Below, piece after piece: positions 44,108 through 52,456 of a stretch of DNA of 56,018 bases. The position numbers were made by a program, and so were the translations under genes. Source of the DNA: Gammaproteobacteria bacterium. GTDB taxonomy: Bacteria; Pseudomonadota; Gammaproteobacteria; Steroidobacterales; Woeseiaceae. Below the pieces are notes generated by a model. That model did not search any database, was not told the origin of the DNA, and saw nothing but the letters and a program-made list of their open reading frames with translations. Where the stretch lies: NCBI GenBank assembly GCA_024639825.1, contig JAHEGH010000005.1, positions 1-56,018 on the forward strand. The letters are read 5' to 3'. Position 1 is the first letter of the stretch. Every line of letters starts with the position of its first letter.

Positions 44108-45427
44108 TCACATCTTCTTTTCGGCCTCATCCAGGAGTTGCGACAAGGTCTTGTCGCCCAGGCTGGATTCCACGGCTAAGTCGATTGTTTCACCGAGCGC
44201 TGCAACCTCCCTCGACCATCTGGGGTTGCGATGCGATCCGGTTTCACCCTCAACGCGCACGACAGCGAGTATGTCATTGAGTTTGATACGCGCCATTTCG
44301 CGCCCGGGTAGCAGTTCTTCGTTTTCTGTCGTGGTCAGAAGGCCGTCGGATTCCAGCCCCAGGATTATCGGCGCTACCGTAATCGAAGGTATGCGGAGTT
44401 TCGAACTGAGGGCACGCAGATCGATCGACTTCGATGAGTCTCTGAACGCGGCGCCGACAATCAGCATGATATTAAGTGCGAGGCGCTCACGCATGGCATT
44501 CGACAGGCGCGGTTCACGCCGCCCGATTCTCATGTACGCCGGGTTCTGGAAATAGAATGCGAGTTGCGATCCGATCAGCAGTATCAACCAGTTCAGATAG
44601 AGCCAGATCAACGCGGTAATTGCGATGGCGAAACTGGCGTAAATTGCCTGCCGGTCATAGGAGGTGGTGACGAAGGCGCCAAACAGCATGCTGGCCGTAA
44701 CCCACATAAAACCACCGGCACAGCCGCCAACCAGCGCCGAGCGAAGTTTCACGTTGGTGTTCGGCATGAACTTGTACAAAAAGGTGAAGATCGCAATGAT
44801 CACGATGTACGGCGTGAGGCCGCTGGCGAATGCGAAAATCGGCGAGATCACCGTGTTTTCCTGCATGGATACAACGAGGTCTTCTTTGCCCAGCGAGGCG
44901 AAGGTGCGAAGTGCCAGCGTGATCGCGAGTGTGCCGATGATGAGTACTGCGCTGTACTCCACAAACCTCGTCGCGAAGCTCCTGGGCTTGGAAACGTACC
45001 AGACGTAGTTAAAGCTCTCCTCGATTTTTTGCACCATGGAAATGGCGGTGTAGACAAAAAACGCGAGGCCGATCCCGCCGATAACGCCGCCGTGGACGTT
45101 GTCGACCAGATTCATAACCTGCCCTGTTATTTCAACGCCTTTCTGGCCGAGCGGTTCCAGCAGACCGTAGAGGTATTGCTCCAGATCCTCGTCGACACCG
45201 AACCCCTTCAGCACGGCAAAGCTGACGGCAATAAGAGGCACGACCGAGAGCAGAGTCGTGTAGACGAGGCTCATGGCACGCAGTGTCAGCTGGCCGCTGA
45301 AGATGTCGCGCAGCACCGCGTACAGGTTGCGGAGTATGCCCGCGACGAGGCGGCCGGGGAGGCCGTACTTGTGCAGCACATCACCCCAGATTAGCTCGTC
45401 GAGCTTGATGTTGAGACTGGCGATCAT
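44108..45427 (-). CDS. YihY/BrkB-family inner-membrane protein with C-terminal winged-helix-like extension
   Basis: The first 290 residues match YihY (once called RNase BN): six hydrophobic segments, RAMSLVYTTLLSVVPLIAV near residues 50-68 and the GAFVTTSYDRQAIYASFAI loop. After that the protein continues for about 130 residues, without membrane segments, with LSSKLRIPSITVAPIILGLESDGLLTTTE, which reads as a winged helix. E. coli YihY ends where this extension starts. Function of the family is not established. The frame ends convergently with pmbA after 28 bases. Confidence 0.88.
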   Translation of the reverse strand: MIASLNIKLDELIWGDVLHKYGLPGRLVAGILRNLYAVLRDIFSGQLTLRAMSLVYTTLLSVVPLIAVSFAVLKGFGVDEDLEQYLYGLLEPLGQKGVEITGQVMNLVDNVHGGVIGGIGLAFFVYTAISMVQKIEESFNYVWYVSKPRSFATRFVEYSAVLIIGTLAITLALRTFASLGKEDLVVSMQENTVISPIFAFASGLTPYIVIIAIFTFLYKFMPNTNVKLRSALVGGCAGGFMWVTASMLFGAFVTTSYDRQAIYASFAIAITALIWLYLNWLILLIGSQLAFYFQNPAYMRIGRREPRLSNAMRERLALNIMLIVGAAFRDSSKSIDLRALSSKLRIPSITVAPIILGLESDGLLTTTENEELLPGREMARIKLNDILAVVRVEGETGSHRNPRWSREVAALGETIDLAVESSLGDKTLSQLLDEAEKKM

Positions 45428-45433
45428 CAGCCT

Positions 45434-45439
45434 ATTGTA
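45434..45439 (-). promoter_or_regulatory. -10-like box directly before yihY
   Basis: On the minus strand TACAAT ends six bases before the ATG at 45427. No good -35 is seen. An AGAGG lies upstream of the box, so a normal leader from a promoter further up is also possible. Confidence 0.3.
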
Positions 45440-45496
45440 CCTCTGTTGGAGCGGTTTCAGCCGCGAACCAGTTCCGTTCGGGCCTGAAGGCTCTCC

Positions 45497-46390
45497 CTAC
45501 GGGGTGGTCATCCGTTGCAGGGCTTCATTGTACTTCGCCGCCGTCTTCTCAAGGATTTCGGCCGGCAACTTCGGTCCCGGGGCCGTCTTGTTCCAATCGA
45601 GAGTTTCGAGGTAATCACGCGCGAACTGTTTGTCAAAGCTTGGCGGGCTGATGCCGACCTCGTAACCGTCGACCGGCCAGAAGCGCGACGAGTCAGGTGT
45701 GAGCACCTCATCGATAATGTACAGGCGGCCCTCCTGATCCTGGCCAAACTCGAACTTGGTGTCGGCAATGATAATGCCGCGCTCAAGAGCATAAGCAGCA
45801 GCCCGTTCGTAGATCTTGATGGAAATGTCACGAACCCGCGCCGCCAGTTTTTCGCCGACGAGTTCGGCGACTTTCTCAAAACTGATGTTCTCGTCATGTT
45901 CGCCGGCTTCGGCCTTGTGTGCCGGCGTAAACAGCGTCTGTGGCAGTTTCTCGGCCTGCTGCAGGCCTTTTGGCAGGTCGATGCCGCAAACCTGTCCTGT
46001 GTCCTGGTAGTCCTTCCAGCCGGAACCGATCAGGTAGCCGCGAACCACGGCCTCGATGGGCAGGGGTTTCAGGCGCTTGACGACGAGCGCGCGGTTCTTC
46101 AGCTGCGTCTGGAGCTCCGCGTCCTTGACGACGTCGGCCACGGTCAGATCGGTCAGCTGGTTGTCGATAATGTCGCTCATCATGCGAAACCAGAACAATG
46201 AAATCCTGGTTAGAACCTCGCCTTTACCTGGCACCGGGTCAGGCATAACCACGTCGAAGGCCGACAGGCGATCCGTTGTGACAATCAGCAGGTGGTCGTC
46301 ATCGACGCTGTAAATGTCGCGCACCTTGCCGCGGCCGATCAATGGCAGCTCGGGAATGGAGGATTCGAAGAGGACGTCAGCAGTATTCAT
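45497..46390 (-). CDS. purC: Phosphoribosylaminoimidazole-succinocarboxamide synthase PurC (long form)
   Basis: PurC joins aspartate to CAIR, the product of PurE, giving SAICAR. The 297-residue protein is of the long, yeast-like class (E. coli PurC is about 237). It has [29 protein letters not shown] (in parts, about residues 19-46), [12 protein letters not shown], and DTKFEFG and [12 protein letters not shown] in the C-terminal half. Transcribed divergently from djlA. Confidence 0.96.
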   Translation of the reverse strand: MNTADVLFESSIPELPLIGRGKVRDIYSVDDDHLLIVTTDRLSAFDVVMPDPVPGKGEVLTRISLFWFRMMSDIIDNQLTDLTVADVVKDAELQTQLKNRALVVKRLKPLPIEAVVRGYLIGSGWKDYQDTGQVCGIDLPKGLQQAEKLPQTLFTPAHKAEAGEHDENISFEKVAELVGEKLAARVRDISIKIYERAAAYALERGIIIADTKFEFGQDQEGRLYIIDEVLTPDSSRFWPVDGYEVGISPPSFDKQFARDYLETLDWNKTAPGPKLPAEILEKTAAKYNEALQRMTTP

Positions 46391-46461
46391 AGAGCGATGA
46401 TCGCCGCAAAGGCTTTCTCTCGCAAGCCGCGCGATGGGAATAGCAGGCCAGTCGCGATACG

Positions 46462-47232
46462 ATGCAGCCCAATATGTTCCTCGGAAAGACCCTTGTCCTG
46501 ATCGTCTTGTTGCTGGTTGCCTACCAGTTCTACCGGGGCTTCAAGAAGAGCGTGGACGCATTTGAACGGCAGGGCGAGGCCTTAGGGCGCGTCTCGGACG
46601 AATTCGTGCGGGCGTTGTTCAGCGTTATGGGCCATCTTGCGAAGACCGACGGGCGTGTTTCTGAAGACGAGATTCGTGCCGCCCGGCTGGTGATGCACCG
46701 ACTGGGCCTGAGCCCGGCACAGGTACGGCGTGCAATCAGCTGGTTCGATGATGGCAAAAAGCCCGGATTTCCGCTCGTGCAAACTTTGCGCGAAGTCCGT
46801 CGAGTCAGCGGCCGCAGCATGTCGAAACGTACGATGTTCCTGCGACTCGTGCTCGAGGTCGTACTCGCGAAGGACGCGCTGGCCAGGGAAGAGCGCGGGA
46901 TGATCTGGACGATCTGCAAGGAATTCGACATAGGGCGCGTCGAGCTCGCGCAATTGGAGGCGATGATTCGTGCGCAGAAGAGCTTCAAGCGCTCGCCGGC
47001 GGGCGACGCGGACGCGGCTCGTGTCCGCGGAGCCTATCAGGCACTGGGCGTCTCCGCTGACGCCAGCAACGATGAGATCAAGAAAGCGTATCGTCGTCTC
47101 ATGAACAAGAACCACCCTGACAAGATCTCGGGCAGCAACCCGGGCGCTGACGTTATCGCCGAGGCCGAGCGCCGTACGCGGGAAGTACGCGTCGCTTACG
47201 AGATGCTGAAAGCGAGACGCTCGATCAGGTAA
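46462..47232 (+). CDS. djlA: DjlA-type membrane-anchored J-domain co-chaperone
   Basis: DjlA is a DnaK co-chaperone anchored in the inner membrane. The 256-residue protein has one N-terminal membrane segment (about residues 8-22), a TerB-like central domain ([22 protein letters not shown], about 54-74) and a C-terminal J domain with the HPD motif at 218-220 (NHPDK). The order and length match the family. ATG 46474 is an alternative start. It is followed by rpe after 32 bases. Confidence 0.93.
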   Translation: MQPNMFLGKTLVLIVLLLVAYQFYRGFKKSVDAFERQGEALGRVSDEFVRALFSVMGHLAKTDGRVSEDEIRAARLVMHRLGLSPAQVRRAISWFDDGKKPGFPLVQTLREVRRVSGRSMSKRTMFLRLVLEVVLAKDALAREERGMIWTICKEFDIGRVELAQLEAMIRAQKSFKRSPAGDADAARVRGAYQALGVSADASNDEIKKAYRRLMNKNHPDKISGSNPGADVIAEAERRTREVRVAYEMLKARRSIR

Positions 47233-47264
47233 TCTCTGTCTGCACATACTTGCGAGGACCCGTC

Positions 47265-47933
47265 GTGAAACCCCTAATTGCTCCTTCGATTCTTTCCGCT
47301 GATTTCGCTCGCCTCGGCGAGGACGTCAAGGCTGTCCTGGATGCCGGCGCTGACATCGTGCATTTCGATGTAATGGACAACCACTTTGTCCCCAACCTCA
47401 CCATCGGGCCAATGATTTGCGATGCGCTGCGCAACCATGGCATCGAGGCGCCGATAGACGTGCACCTGATGGTGGAGCCTGTGGACCGCATAATCCCGGA
47501 CTTTGCCAAGGCAGGGGCGAGCTACATCACCTTCCATCCGGAGGCGAGCAGGCATCCGGACCGATCCCTTGGCCTGATCAGAGAGCAGGGCTGCAAGGCT
47601 GGCCTCGTTTTCAACCCCGCGACGCCGCTGGACTGGCTCGACTACGTCATCGACAAGGTCGACATGGTGTTACTCATGTCGGTAAACCCGGGCTTCGGTG
47701 GCCAGAAGTTCATTCCGTCGGCGCTGGACAAGCTGCGACAGGCACGCAGGATCATCGACGATAGCGGGCTGGATATTCGGCTTGAGATCGACGGCGGCGT
47801 AAAAGTCGACAATATTGGCGAAATTGCGGCTGCGGGTGCGGATACGTTTGTTGCCGGCTCAGCAATTTTCGGTAGTGAGGACTACGCGACGACGATTACG
47901 GCGATGAAGTCGGAAATTGAGAAGGCCAGCTAG
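47265..47933 (+). CDS. rpe: Ribulose-phosphate 3-epimerase
   Basis: Rpe interconverts ribulose-5-phosphate and xylulose-5-phosphate. The 222-residue TIM-barrel protein has [56 protein letters not shown], and EIDGGVK and VAGSAIFG. The GTG at 47265 is chosen because GAGGA lies seven bases before it; a TTG five codons upstream is unsupported. Its partner gene rpiA lies at the end of the window. Confidence 0.97.
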   Translation: MKPLIAPSILSADFARLGEDVKAVLDAGADIVHFDVMDNHFVPNLTIGPMICDALRNHGIEAPIDVHLMVEPVDRIIPDFAKAGASYITFHPEASRHPDRSLGLIREQGCKAGLVFNPATPLDWLDYVIDKVDMVLLMSVNPGFGGQKFIPSALDKLRQARRIIDDSGLDIRLEIDGGVKVDNIGEIAAAGADTFVAGSAIFGSEDYATTITAMKSEIEKAS

Positions 47934-47938
47934 AAATA

Positions 47939-47981
47939 CGGTACCGGACACCTTATACCCGGTATAAGGTGTCCGGTACCG
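47939..47981. repeat. 43-base perfect palindrome between rpe and crp
   Basis: Two 21-base perfect arms around one central base fill the space between the convergent ends of rpe and crp. It lacks a strong T run, but can form a hairpin for both genes and could act as a bidirectional terminator. The arm GGTACCGGACACCTTATACC resembles dispersed palindromes of REP type; only one copy is in this window. Confidence 0.65.
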
Positions 47982-47987
47982 AATAAA

Positions 47988-48641
47988 TTACAGTTTGCGG
48001 TTTGGGCGCGCGCCGTAGACGACGATTGTCTTACCACTGGCTGAAACAAGACCCTGCTCTTCAAGGACTTTCAGCACGCGGCCTGCCATCTCCCTCGAAC
48101 AACCGACCAGTCGGCTGAGTTCCTGACGGCTTACCTTGATCTGCATGCCGTCCGGGTGGGTCATGGCATCCGGCTCATTACAGAGGTCCATGATGGCGTG
48201 TGCCACACGGCCGGTCACATCCACAAACGCGAGGTCGCCGAGTTTGCGGTTGGTACGATCGAGACGCGTCGCGAGCTGTGTAGCCAGTTCAAAAACCAAT
48301 CCCGGGCTCTCGCTGGCAATCTGGCGGAATCGCGGATAGGTCATCTCCGCAATTTCGCATTCGGTACGAGTTCTTACCCAGGCGCTGCGCGTCGGCTGTT
48401 CGTAGAACAGGCCCATCTCACCGAAGAACTGTCCCTTGTTCAGGTAAGCCAGCACCATTTCGTTACCGTCTTCGTCCTCGATCATGACTTCGACCGATCC
48501 GTCGACGATGTAGTACAAGACATCCGGCAAATCGCCTGCATGAATCATCACAGTCTTCTGCGGAACCGTGCGCACGCGGCAATAACTCAAAAAGCGGTTA
48601 ATCGCCGGTACGTCGCTAAGATTTTTCGCTGTTGTCTGCAT
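47988..48641 (-). CDS. crp: CRP/Vfr-type cAMP-responsive transcription regulator
   Basis: The 217-residue protein has a cyclic-nucleotide-binding domain with the CRP cassette FFGEMGLF followed by TRSAWVR (about residues 70-88), a long dimer helix with LATRLDRTNRKLGDLAF, and a helix-turn-helix RQELSRLVGCSREMAGRVL close to that of E. coli CRP. The key arginine and serine for cAMP phosphate binding are present; the T127 equivalent is kept and S128 is asparagine. GAGGA precedes the ATG at seven bases. Confidence 0.95.
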   Translation of the reverse strand: MQTTAKNLSDVPAINRFLSYCRVRTVPQKTVMIHAGDLPDVLYYIVDGSVEVMIEDEDGNEMVLAYLNKGQFFGEMGLFYEQPTRSAWVRTRTECEIAEMTYPRFRQIASESPGLVFELATQLATRLDRTNRKLGDLAFVDVTGRVAHAIMDLCNEPDAMTHPDGMQIKVSRQELSRLVGCSREMAGRVLKVLEEQGLVSASGKTIVVYGARPNRKL

Positions 48642-48744
48642 TGATTGTTCCTCGCCCCTGTTGCGATCCTCTTTTAATACAGAATGCCCCCTAGGGCAAG
48701 CTAAGTCCGTGTTTTCTCGAATTTTTTGTCTAATTGGACCAAAG

Positions 48745-49389
48745 TCAGACCCAATACGCTGTTTTTGTCATAACCTTGGCCGTCATGCGCATCAGGCGCT
48801 TAACCGGGGCTGGCAGATCAGCCGCTCCCGCGTCGATAGCGTTCTCACCATGTTCCTCTTCCTCGTCACGCATTTGCTCCACGATCGCGCGGCTTTTCAC
48901 ATCCTCCGGAGGCAGGCTGTCAAGGTGATTATCGAGGTGCGCGCAGACCTGTCGCTCGGTCTCCGCAATAAACCCGAGGCTCCACTTATCGCCCAGAATG
49001 CCGCTCGCCGCCCCGATGGCATAAGCACCGGCGTACCAGACCGGGCTCAATTTGCTCACGTCTTCCCCGAGCTCATGGATGCGTTGCTCGCACCACGCCA
49101 GGTGATCGAACTCCTCGTCGGCCGCGTGTTGCATCTGGCCCTCGATATCCTTGTCGCGGGCCACGGTCGCATGTCCACGGTACAGCGCCTGTGCGGCTAC
49201 TTCACCGGCGTGGTTAATACGCATCAGGCCTGCAGCATGCCGTTTCTGGCTGTCATTGAGCTCGGCATCGATGATATGCGCCGCCGGATTTGCGCGGGCG
49301 GAATGGCCTGCTGGCGTTGCAACTGTGCGCAGGGCGTTGCCGGCGCTTGCCAGAAGCCGGTCGAGGGGGGTGAGTTGTCGTTTGTTCAT
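48745..49389 (-). CDS. coq7: Ubiquinone biosynthesis hydroxylase Coq7
   Basis: Coq7 (an alternative to UbiF) hydroxylates demethoxyubiquinone with a diiron centre. The 214-residue protein has two carboxylate-histidine clusters: NHAGEVAAQALY and EEFDHLAWCEQRIHEL in the first half, AETERQVCAHLD and EEEEHGENA in the second. Residues before position 40 are poorly conserved. Its -10 box lies seven bases from the ATG. Confidence 0.95.
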   Translation of the reverse strand: MNKRQLTPLDRLLASAGNALRTVATPAGHSARANPAAHIIDAELNDSQKRHAAGLMRINHAGEVAAQALYRGHATVARDKDIEGQMQHAADEEFDHLAWCEQRIHELGEDVSKLSPVWYAGAYAIGAASGILGDKWSLGFIAETERQVCAHLDNHLDSLPPEDVKSRAIVEQMRDEEEEHGENAIDAGAADLPAPVKRLMRMTAKVMTKTAYWV

Positions 49390-49396
49390 GTGACAA

Positions 49397-49402
49397 ATTA
49401 TA
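49397..49402 (-). promoter_or_regulatory. -10 box directly before coq7
   Basis: A consensus TATAAT on the minus strand ends seven bases before the coq7 ATG, so transcription would begin at or next to the start codon. No Shine-Dalgarno sequence and no clear -35 are seen. Confidence 0.5.
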
Positions 49403-49424
49403 GCGAAGCGTCGTCCACCACAGG

Positions 49425-49430
49425 TATACT
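49425..49430 (+). promoter_or_regulatory. -10-like box of the DUF481 gene
   Basis: TATACT lies 49 bases before the ATG at 49480. The -35 region is weak. The gap of 90 bases holds this and the divergent coq7 box. Confidence 0.4.
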
Positions 49431-49479
49431 CCGCTGCCTTTTTTCGCCAGCACCACCGAATTCCTTAAGGAGACCTCGC

Positions 49480-50193
49480 ATGAAACTGCGGATGATTGTC
49501 ATAACTGCGGCACTGCTCGCACCGTTTTCCCTGATGGCCCAGGATGAACCCGAGAGTCCTTGGTCCGGCAAGGCCACGCTGGGTTACCTGGCGACTTCAG
49601 GCAATACCGAAAATACGACCCTGAACACCGGCTTTGAGGTGGGTTTCAAGACAGGTCAATGGGCTCACATGTTCAAAGCGTCGGCTATCGAAGCCTCGGA
49701 GAACGAGAGTACGACCGCCGAAGCCTATGATGCGGGCTGGAAAAGCGAACGTAATCTGTCGGACAAGGACTTCCTGTTTGGTCGCCTGAGCTGGCGTAAA
49801 GACCGATTCGGCGGTTTTGACACACAGTTTTCACAGACGCTCGGTTACGGCCGTCGCCTGATCGATTCCGACAAGCACAAGCTGAACGCCGAGATCGGCG
49901 CCGGTGCAAGGCAGTCGGAGCTGCGGGACGGCACCAAGGAAGACGAAACAATTTTCCGGGGTGGTCTGGATTACAAGTGGCTGTTCAGTGAGACGGCCGA
50001 GTTTCGCCAGGACCTGACGGTCGAGGCTGGCGATGCGAACACCTACACTGAGTCGGTGACGGCAATTTCCGCGAAGCTGGTCGGGGACCTCGCGCTGGTG
50101 GCGTCCTACACCATCAAGAATAACTCCGACGTGCCACCGTTGACTGAAAAAACAGACACTTACACGGCTCTTTCGCTGGAATACGCCTTCTGA
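49480..50193 (+). CDS. DUF481 (YdiY-type) outer-membrane protein
   Basis: The 237-residue protein has a signal peptide (MKLRMIVITAALLAPFSLMA, cleavage after about residue 20) and then beta-strand repeats typical of DUF481: WSGKATLGYLATSGNTENT, GWKSERNLSDKDFLFGRLSW, LGYGRRLIDSDKHKLNAEIG, and it ends in the aromatic AF expected of an outer-membrane barrel. E. coli YdiY is salt-induced; the role here is unknown. ATG 49480 has AAGGAGA six bases upstream; the frame is open much further upstream across coq7 but only as a shadow. Confidence 0.9.
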   Translation: MKLRMIVITAALLAPFSLMAQDEPESPWSGKATLGYLATSGNTENTTLNTGFEVGFKTGQWAHMFKASAIEASENESTTAEAYDAGWKSERNLSDKDFLFGRLSWRKDRFGGFDTQFSQTLGYGRRLIDSDKHKLNAEIGAGARQSELRDGTKEDETIFRGGLDYKWLFSETAEFRQDLTVEAGDANTYTESVTAISAKLVGDLALVASYTIKNNSDVPPLTEKTDTYTALSLEYAF

Positions 50194-50225
50194 GTGGCAG
50201 GCTGAAAAAACGCCCCCCGATTTGT

Positions 50226-50254
50226 TTGCAAAAGGATGGGGCCTACAGTAGAAT
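50226..50254 (+). promoter_or_regulatory. rplM-rpsI promoter
   Basis: TTGCAA (50226-50231) and TAGAAT (50249-50254) are separated by the ideal 17 bases. It predicts a leader of about 65 bases before rplM. In E. coli L13 controls its own operon through the leader; no matching structure can be claimed here. Confidence 0.75.
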
Positions 50255-50326
50255 TTCGCGCCTTTCGCCGATCCAGCGAACGCTCTTGCGTGCGCGGTTG
50301 GCCGACCTAAATTGAGAATCAGAATT

Positions 50327-50761
50327 ATGAAGACGTTTTCTGCGAAGCCAGCAGAGGTTCGCCGCGACTGGTACGTGGTAGATGCCACGAACCAGACTCT
50401 GGGCCGCCTTTCGACCGAGATCGCGCGCCGTTTGCGTGGCAAGCACAAGCCGGAATACACCCCGCATGTTGACACGGGCGACTACATTGTCGTTGTGAAC
50501 GCGGAGAAAATCCGTGTGACCGGCAACAAGCTGAAAGACAAGATGTATCATCACCACACGGGATACATCGGCAACCTGAAGTCGATACCGCTCGACAAGC
50601 TCCTCAATGAGCATCCCGAGCGTGCGCTTGAGCACTCTGTTAAAGGCATGATGCCGCGCGGCCCCCTGGGACGTCAGATGTTCTCGAAGCTGCGTGTATT
50701 TGCAGGCCCCGAACACACCCACGCTGCACAGCAGCCGATTCCGCTGGAAGTCAACGCCTAA
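50327..50761 (+). CDS. rplM: 50S ribosomal protein L13 (uL13)
   Basis: The 144-residue product has the usual length and the segments [37 protein letters not shown] and [15 protein letters not shown] [20 protein letters not shown] 50327 is chosen over an upstream TTG because it matches the family start. Followed by rpsI after 30 bases, the classic pair. Confidence 0.99.
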   Translation: MKTFSAKPAEVRRDWYVVDATNQTLGRLSTEIARRLRGKHKPEYTPHVDTGDYIVVVNAEKIRVTGNKLKDKMYHHHTGYIGNLKSIPLDKLLNEHPERALEHSVKGMMPRGPLGRQMFSKLRVFAGPEHTHAAQQPIPLEVNA

Positions 50762-50791
50762 GCAGCGCGCTTCACAGATTGAGTAGACATT

Positions 50792-51184
50792 ATGAGTGAC
50801 ACGTTTTTTTACGGTACCGGTCGTCGCAAGACGTCGACAGCTCGCGTTTTCCTGACGCCGGGCAACGGTGATATCACGGTTAACAAGCGCCCGCTGGACG
50901 TCTTCTTTGGTCGTAAGACGGCCCAGATGATTGTTCGTCAACCGCTGGAGCTGACCGCTTTGGGCGATAGGTTCAACGTGAACGTCACCGTGAAAGGCGG
51001 CGGCACGACGGGCCAGGCTGGCGCAATTCGCCATGGTCTGACCCGCGCGCTGATGGTTTATGACGAGTCGCTTCGTCCGAACCTGCGTAAAGCTGGTTTT
51101 GTAACCCGCGACGCCCGTGAGGTCGAGCGCAAGAAGGTCGGCCTGCGTAAAGCACGTCGCGCGACGCAGTACTCCAAACGCTAA
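50792..51184 (+). CDS. rpsI: 30S ribosomal protein S9 (uS9)
   Basis: The 130-residue protein has the [16 protein letters not shown]-terminus, [23 protein letters not shown] in the middle and the basic C-terminal tail [14 protein letters not shown], with the terminal SKR that reaches the P-site tRNA. It is the last protein gene of the rplM operon; a tRNA-Gln follows after 20 bases. Confidence 0.99.
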   Translation: MSDTFFYGTGRRKTSTARVFLTPGNGDITVNKRPLDVFFGRKTAQMIVRQPLELTALGDRFNVNVTVKGGGTTGQAGAIRHGLTRALMVYDESLRPNLRKAGFVTRDAREVERKKVGLRKARRATQYSKR

Positions 51185-51204
51185 GCGTTCACACGATCCG
51201 CATT

Positions 51205-51278
51205 TGGGGGATCGTCTAGTGGTAGGACTGCGGACTCTGACTCCGCCAACGGGGGTTCGAATCCCTCTCCCCCAGCCA
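51205..51278 (+). tRNA. tRNA-Gln (anticodon CUG)
   Basis: The 74-base cloverleaf has the acceptor stem TGGGGGA/TCCCCCA, the D arm around TAGTGGTAGGA, the anticodon stem GCGGA/TCCGC with loop CTCTGAC (anticodon CTG at 51237-51239), the T arm GGTTCGAATCC and an encoded CCA. It reads CAG codons. It lies between rpsI and a strong terminator. Confidence 0.98.
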
Positions 51279-51285
51279 AGAAAAT

Positions 51286-51316
51286 ATAGGGGCCCATCGG
51301 GGCCCCTATTTTTTTG
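51286..51316 (+). terminator. Factor-independent terminator after tRNA-Gln
   Basis: A ten-base perfect stem (ATAGGGGCCC/GGGCCCCTAT) with a four-base loop is followed by a run of seven T residues. It ends the rplM-rpsI-tRNA transcript and may limit read-through into pyrC. Confidence 0.93.
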
Positions 51317-51400
51317 TTTTCAGCTGAATTGCGGCCGACTGGCCCGCCTACCGGCAACATGATAACTTTGCGCCTCATTGAATAGCGGCCAACAATAACG

Positions 51401-52456
51401 ATGCCACCCGAGTCGGAACAACGTCTGGTTATCCGCCGTCCCGACGATTGGCACGTACACCTGCGCGACGGGGAAATGCTCGCGGCGGTAGTGGGGCACA
51501 CGGCGCGTCAGTTTGGCCGTGCGATTGTCATGCCGAATCTGAAGTCACCCGTTACGACGATTCGGCAGGCACAAAGCTACCGCGACCGCATTCTGTCAGC
51601 ACTGCCCGAAAACACCGGTTTCGAACCGCTGCTTACTGCTTATCTGACCGACACCATTTCAGCGGCAGAGATTGCAGCAGGTTATGGAGACGGGGTATTT
51701 GCGGCGTGTAAGCTTTATCCGGCGCGTGCCACGACCAATGCCGATCATGGCGTCACATCCATTGCTCTGATCAAAGACGTGCTCGAAACCCTGCAGCGCA
51801 TCGATATGCCCCTGTTGATTCATGGGGAAGTTACCTCGCCGCAGGTGGATGTGTTTGACCGTGAGGCCGTGTTTATCGAAACTGTATTGCAGCCATTGCG
51901 GCAGGACTTCCCGGAACTTCGGATTGTACTGGAGCACATAACCACAAAAGATGCCGTCGATTTTGTGCTGGCGGAAGGGGCTAATCTGGCGGCCACCATT
52001 ACGCCGCATCATCTCGAAATCAATCGCAACGCGATGTTCGAAGGTGGCCTGCGACCCCATATGTATTGCCTGCCAACCGCGAAGCGGGAACAACACCGGC
52101 TTGCCCTGCGCGCTGCGGCGACCTCGGGGAATCCGAAGTTTTTCCTGGGTACCGATTCGGCGCCGCACAGCATCGCGGCCAAAGAATCGGACTGCGGTTG
52201 CGCCGGTATCTTTAACGCGCCGTTTGCGCTCGAGGCCTACGCCAAGGTGTTTGCGGAGGAAAACGCGCTCGAGAAACTTCAAGGTTTTGCCTCGGAGTAT
52301 GGCCCGGCGTTTTATCGTCTGCCCATCAACGACACCAAAGTCGTCCTGGAAAAGCAGCCGATCGAGGTTCCTGAAAGCCTGCAAGCGGGTGCAGAGTTGC
52401 TGCGGCCGTTTCATGCCGGCGCAAGTCTTCCCTGGCGTTTCGCCGGCGCGGCATGA
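51401..52456 (+). CDS. pyrC: Dihydroorotase (homodimeric PyrC type)
   Basis: PyrC closes carbamoyl-aspartate to dihydroorotate in pyrimidine synthesis. The 351-residue amidohydrolase has the metal motif HVHL at 18-21, the lysine that is carboxylated at 104 (CKLYPA), LIHGEVT, EHITTKDAV, and the aspartate in FLGTDSAPHS. It resembles E. coli PyrC throughout (RRPDDWHVHLRDGEM). sua5 overlaps its end by four bases. Confidence 0.97.
   Translation: MPPESEQRLVIRRPDDWHVHLRDGEMLAAVVGHTARQFGRAIVMPNLKSPVTTIRQAQSYRDRILSALPENTGFEPLLTAYLTDTISAAEIAAGYGDGVFAACKLYPARATTNADHGVTSIALIKDVLETLQRIDMPLLIHGEVTSPQVDVFDREAVFIETVLQPLRQDFPELRIVLEHITTKDAVDFVLAEGANLAATITPHHLEINRNAMFEGGLRPHMYCLPTAKREQHRLALRAAATSGNPKFFLGTDSAPHSIAAKESDCGCAGIFNAPFALEAYAKVFAEENALEKLQGFASEYGPAFYRLPINDTKVVLEKQPIEVPESLQAGAELLRPFHAGASLPWRFAGAA

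Noticed and set aside
44564-45394. 276-codon plus-strand frame opposite yihY
   Set aside because: Its low-complexity, charge-rich translation is the reverse reading of membrane segments; no support.
48661-49479. Upstream extension of the DUF481 frame, apparently giving a 510-residue protein
   Set aside because: The first 270 codons are antisense to coq7; a signal peptide and a strong ribosome binding site mark the true start at 49480.
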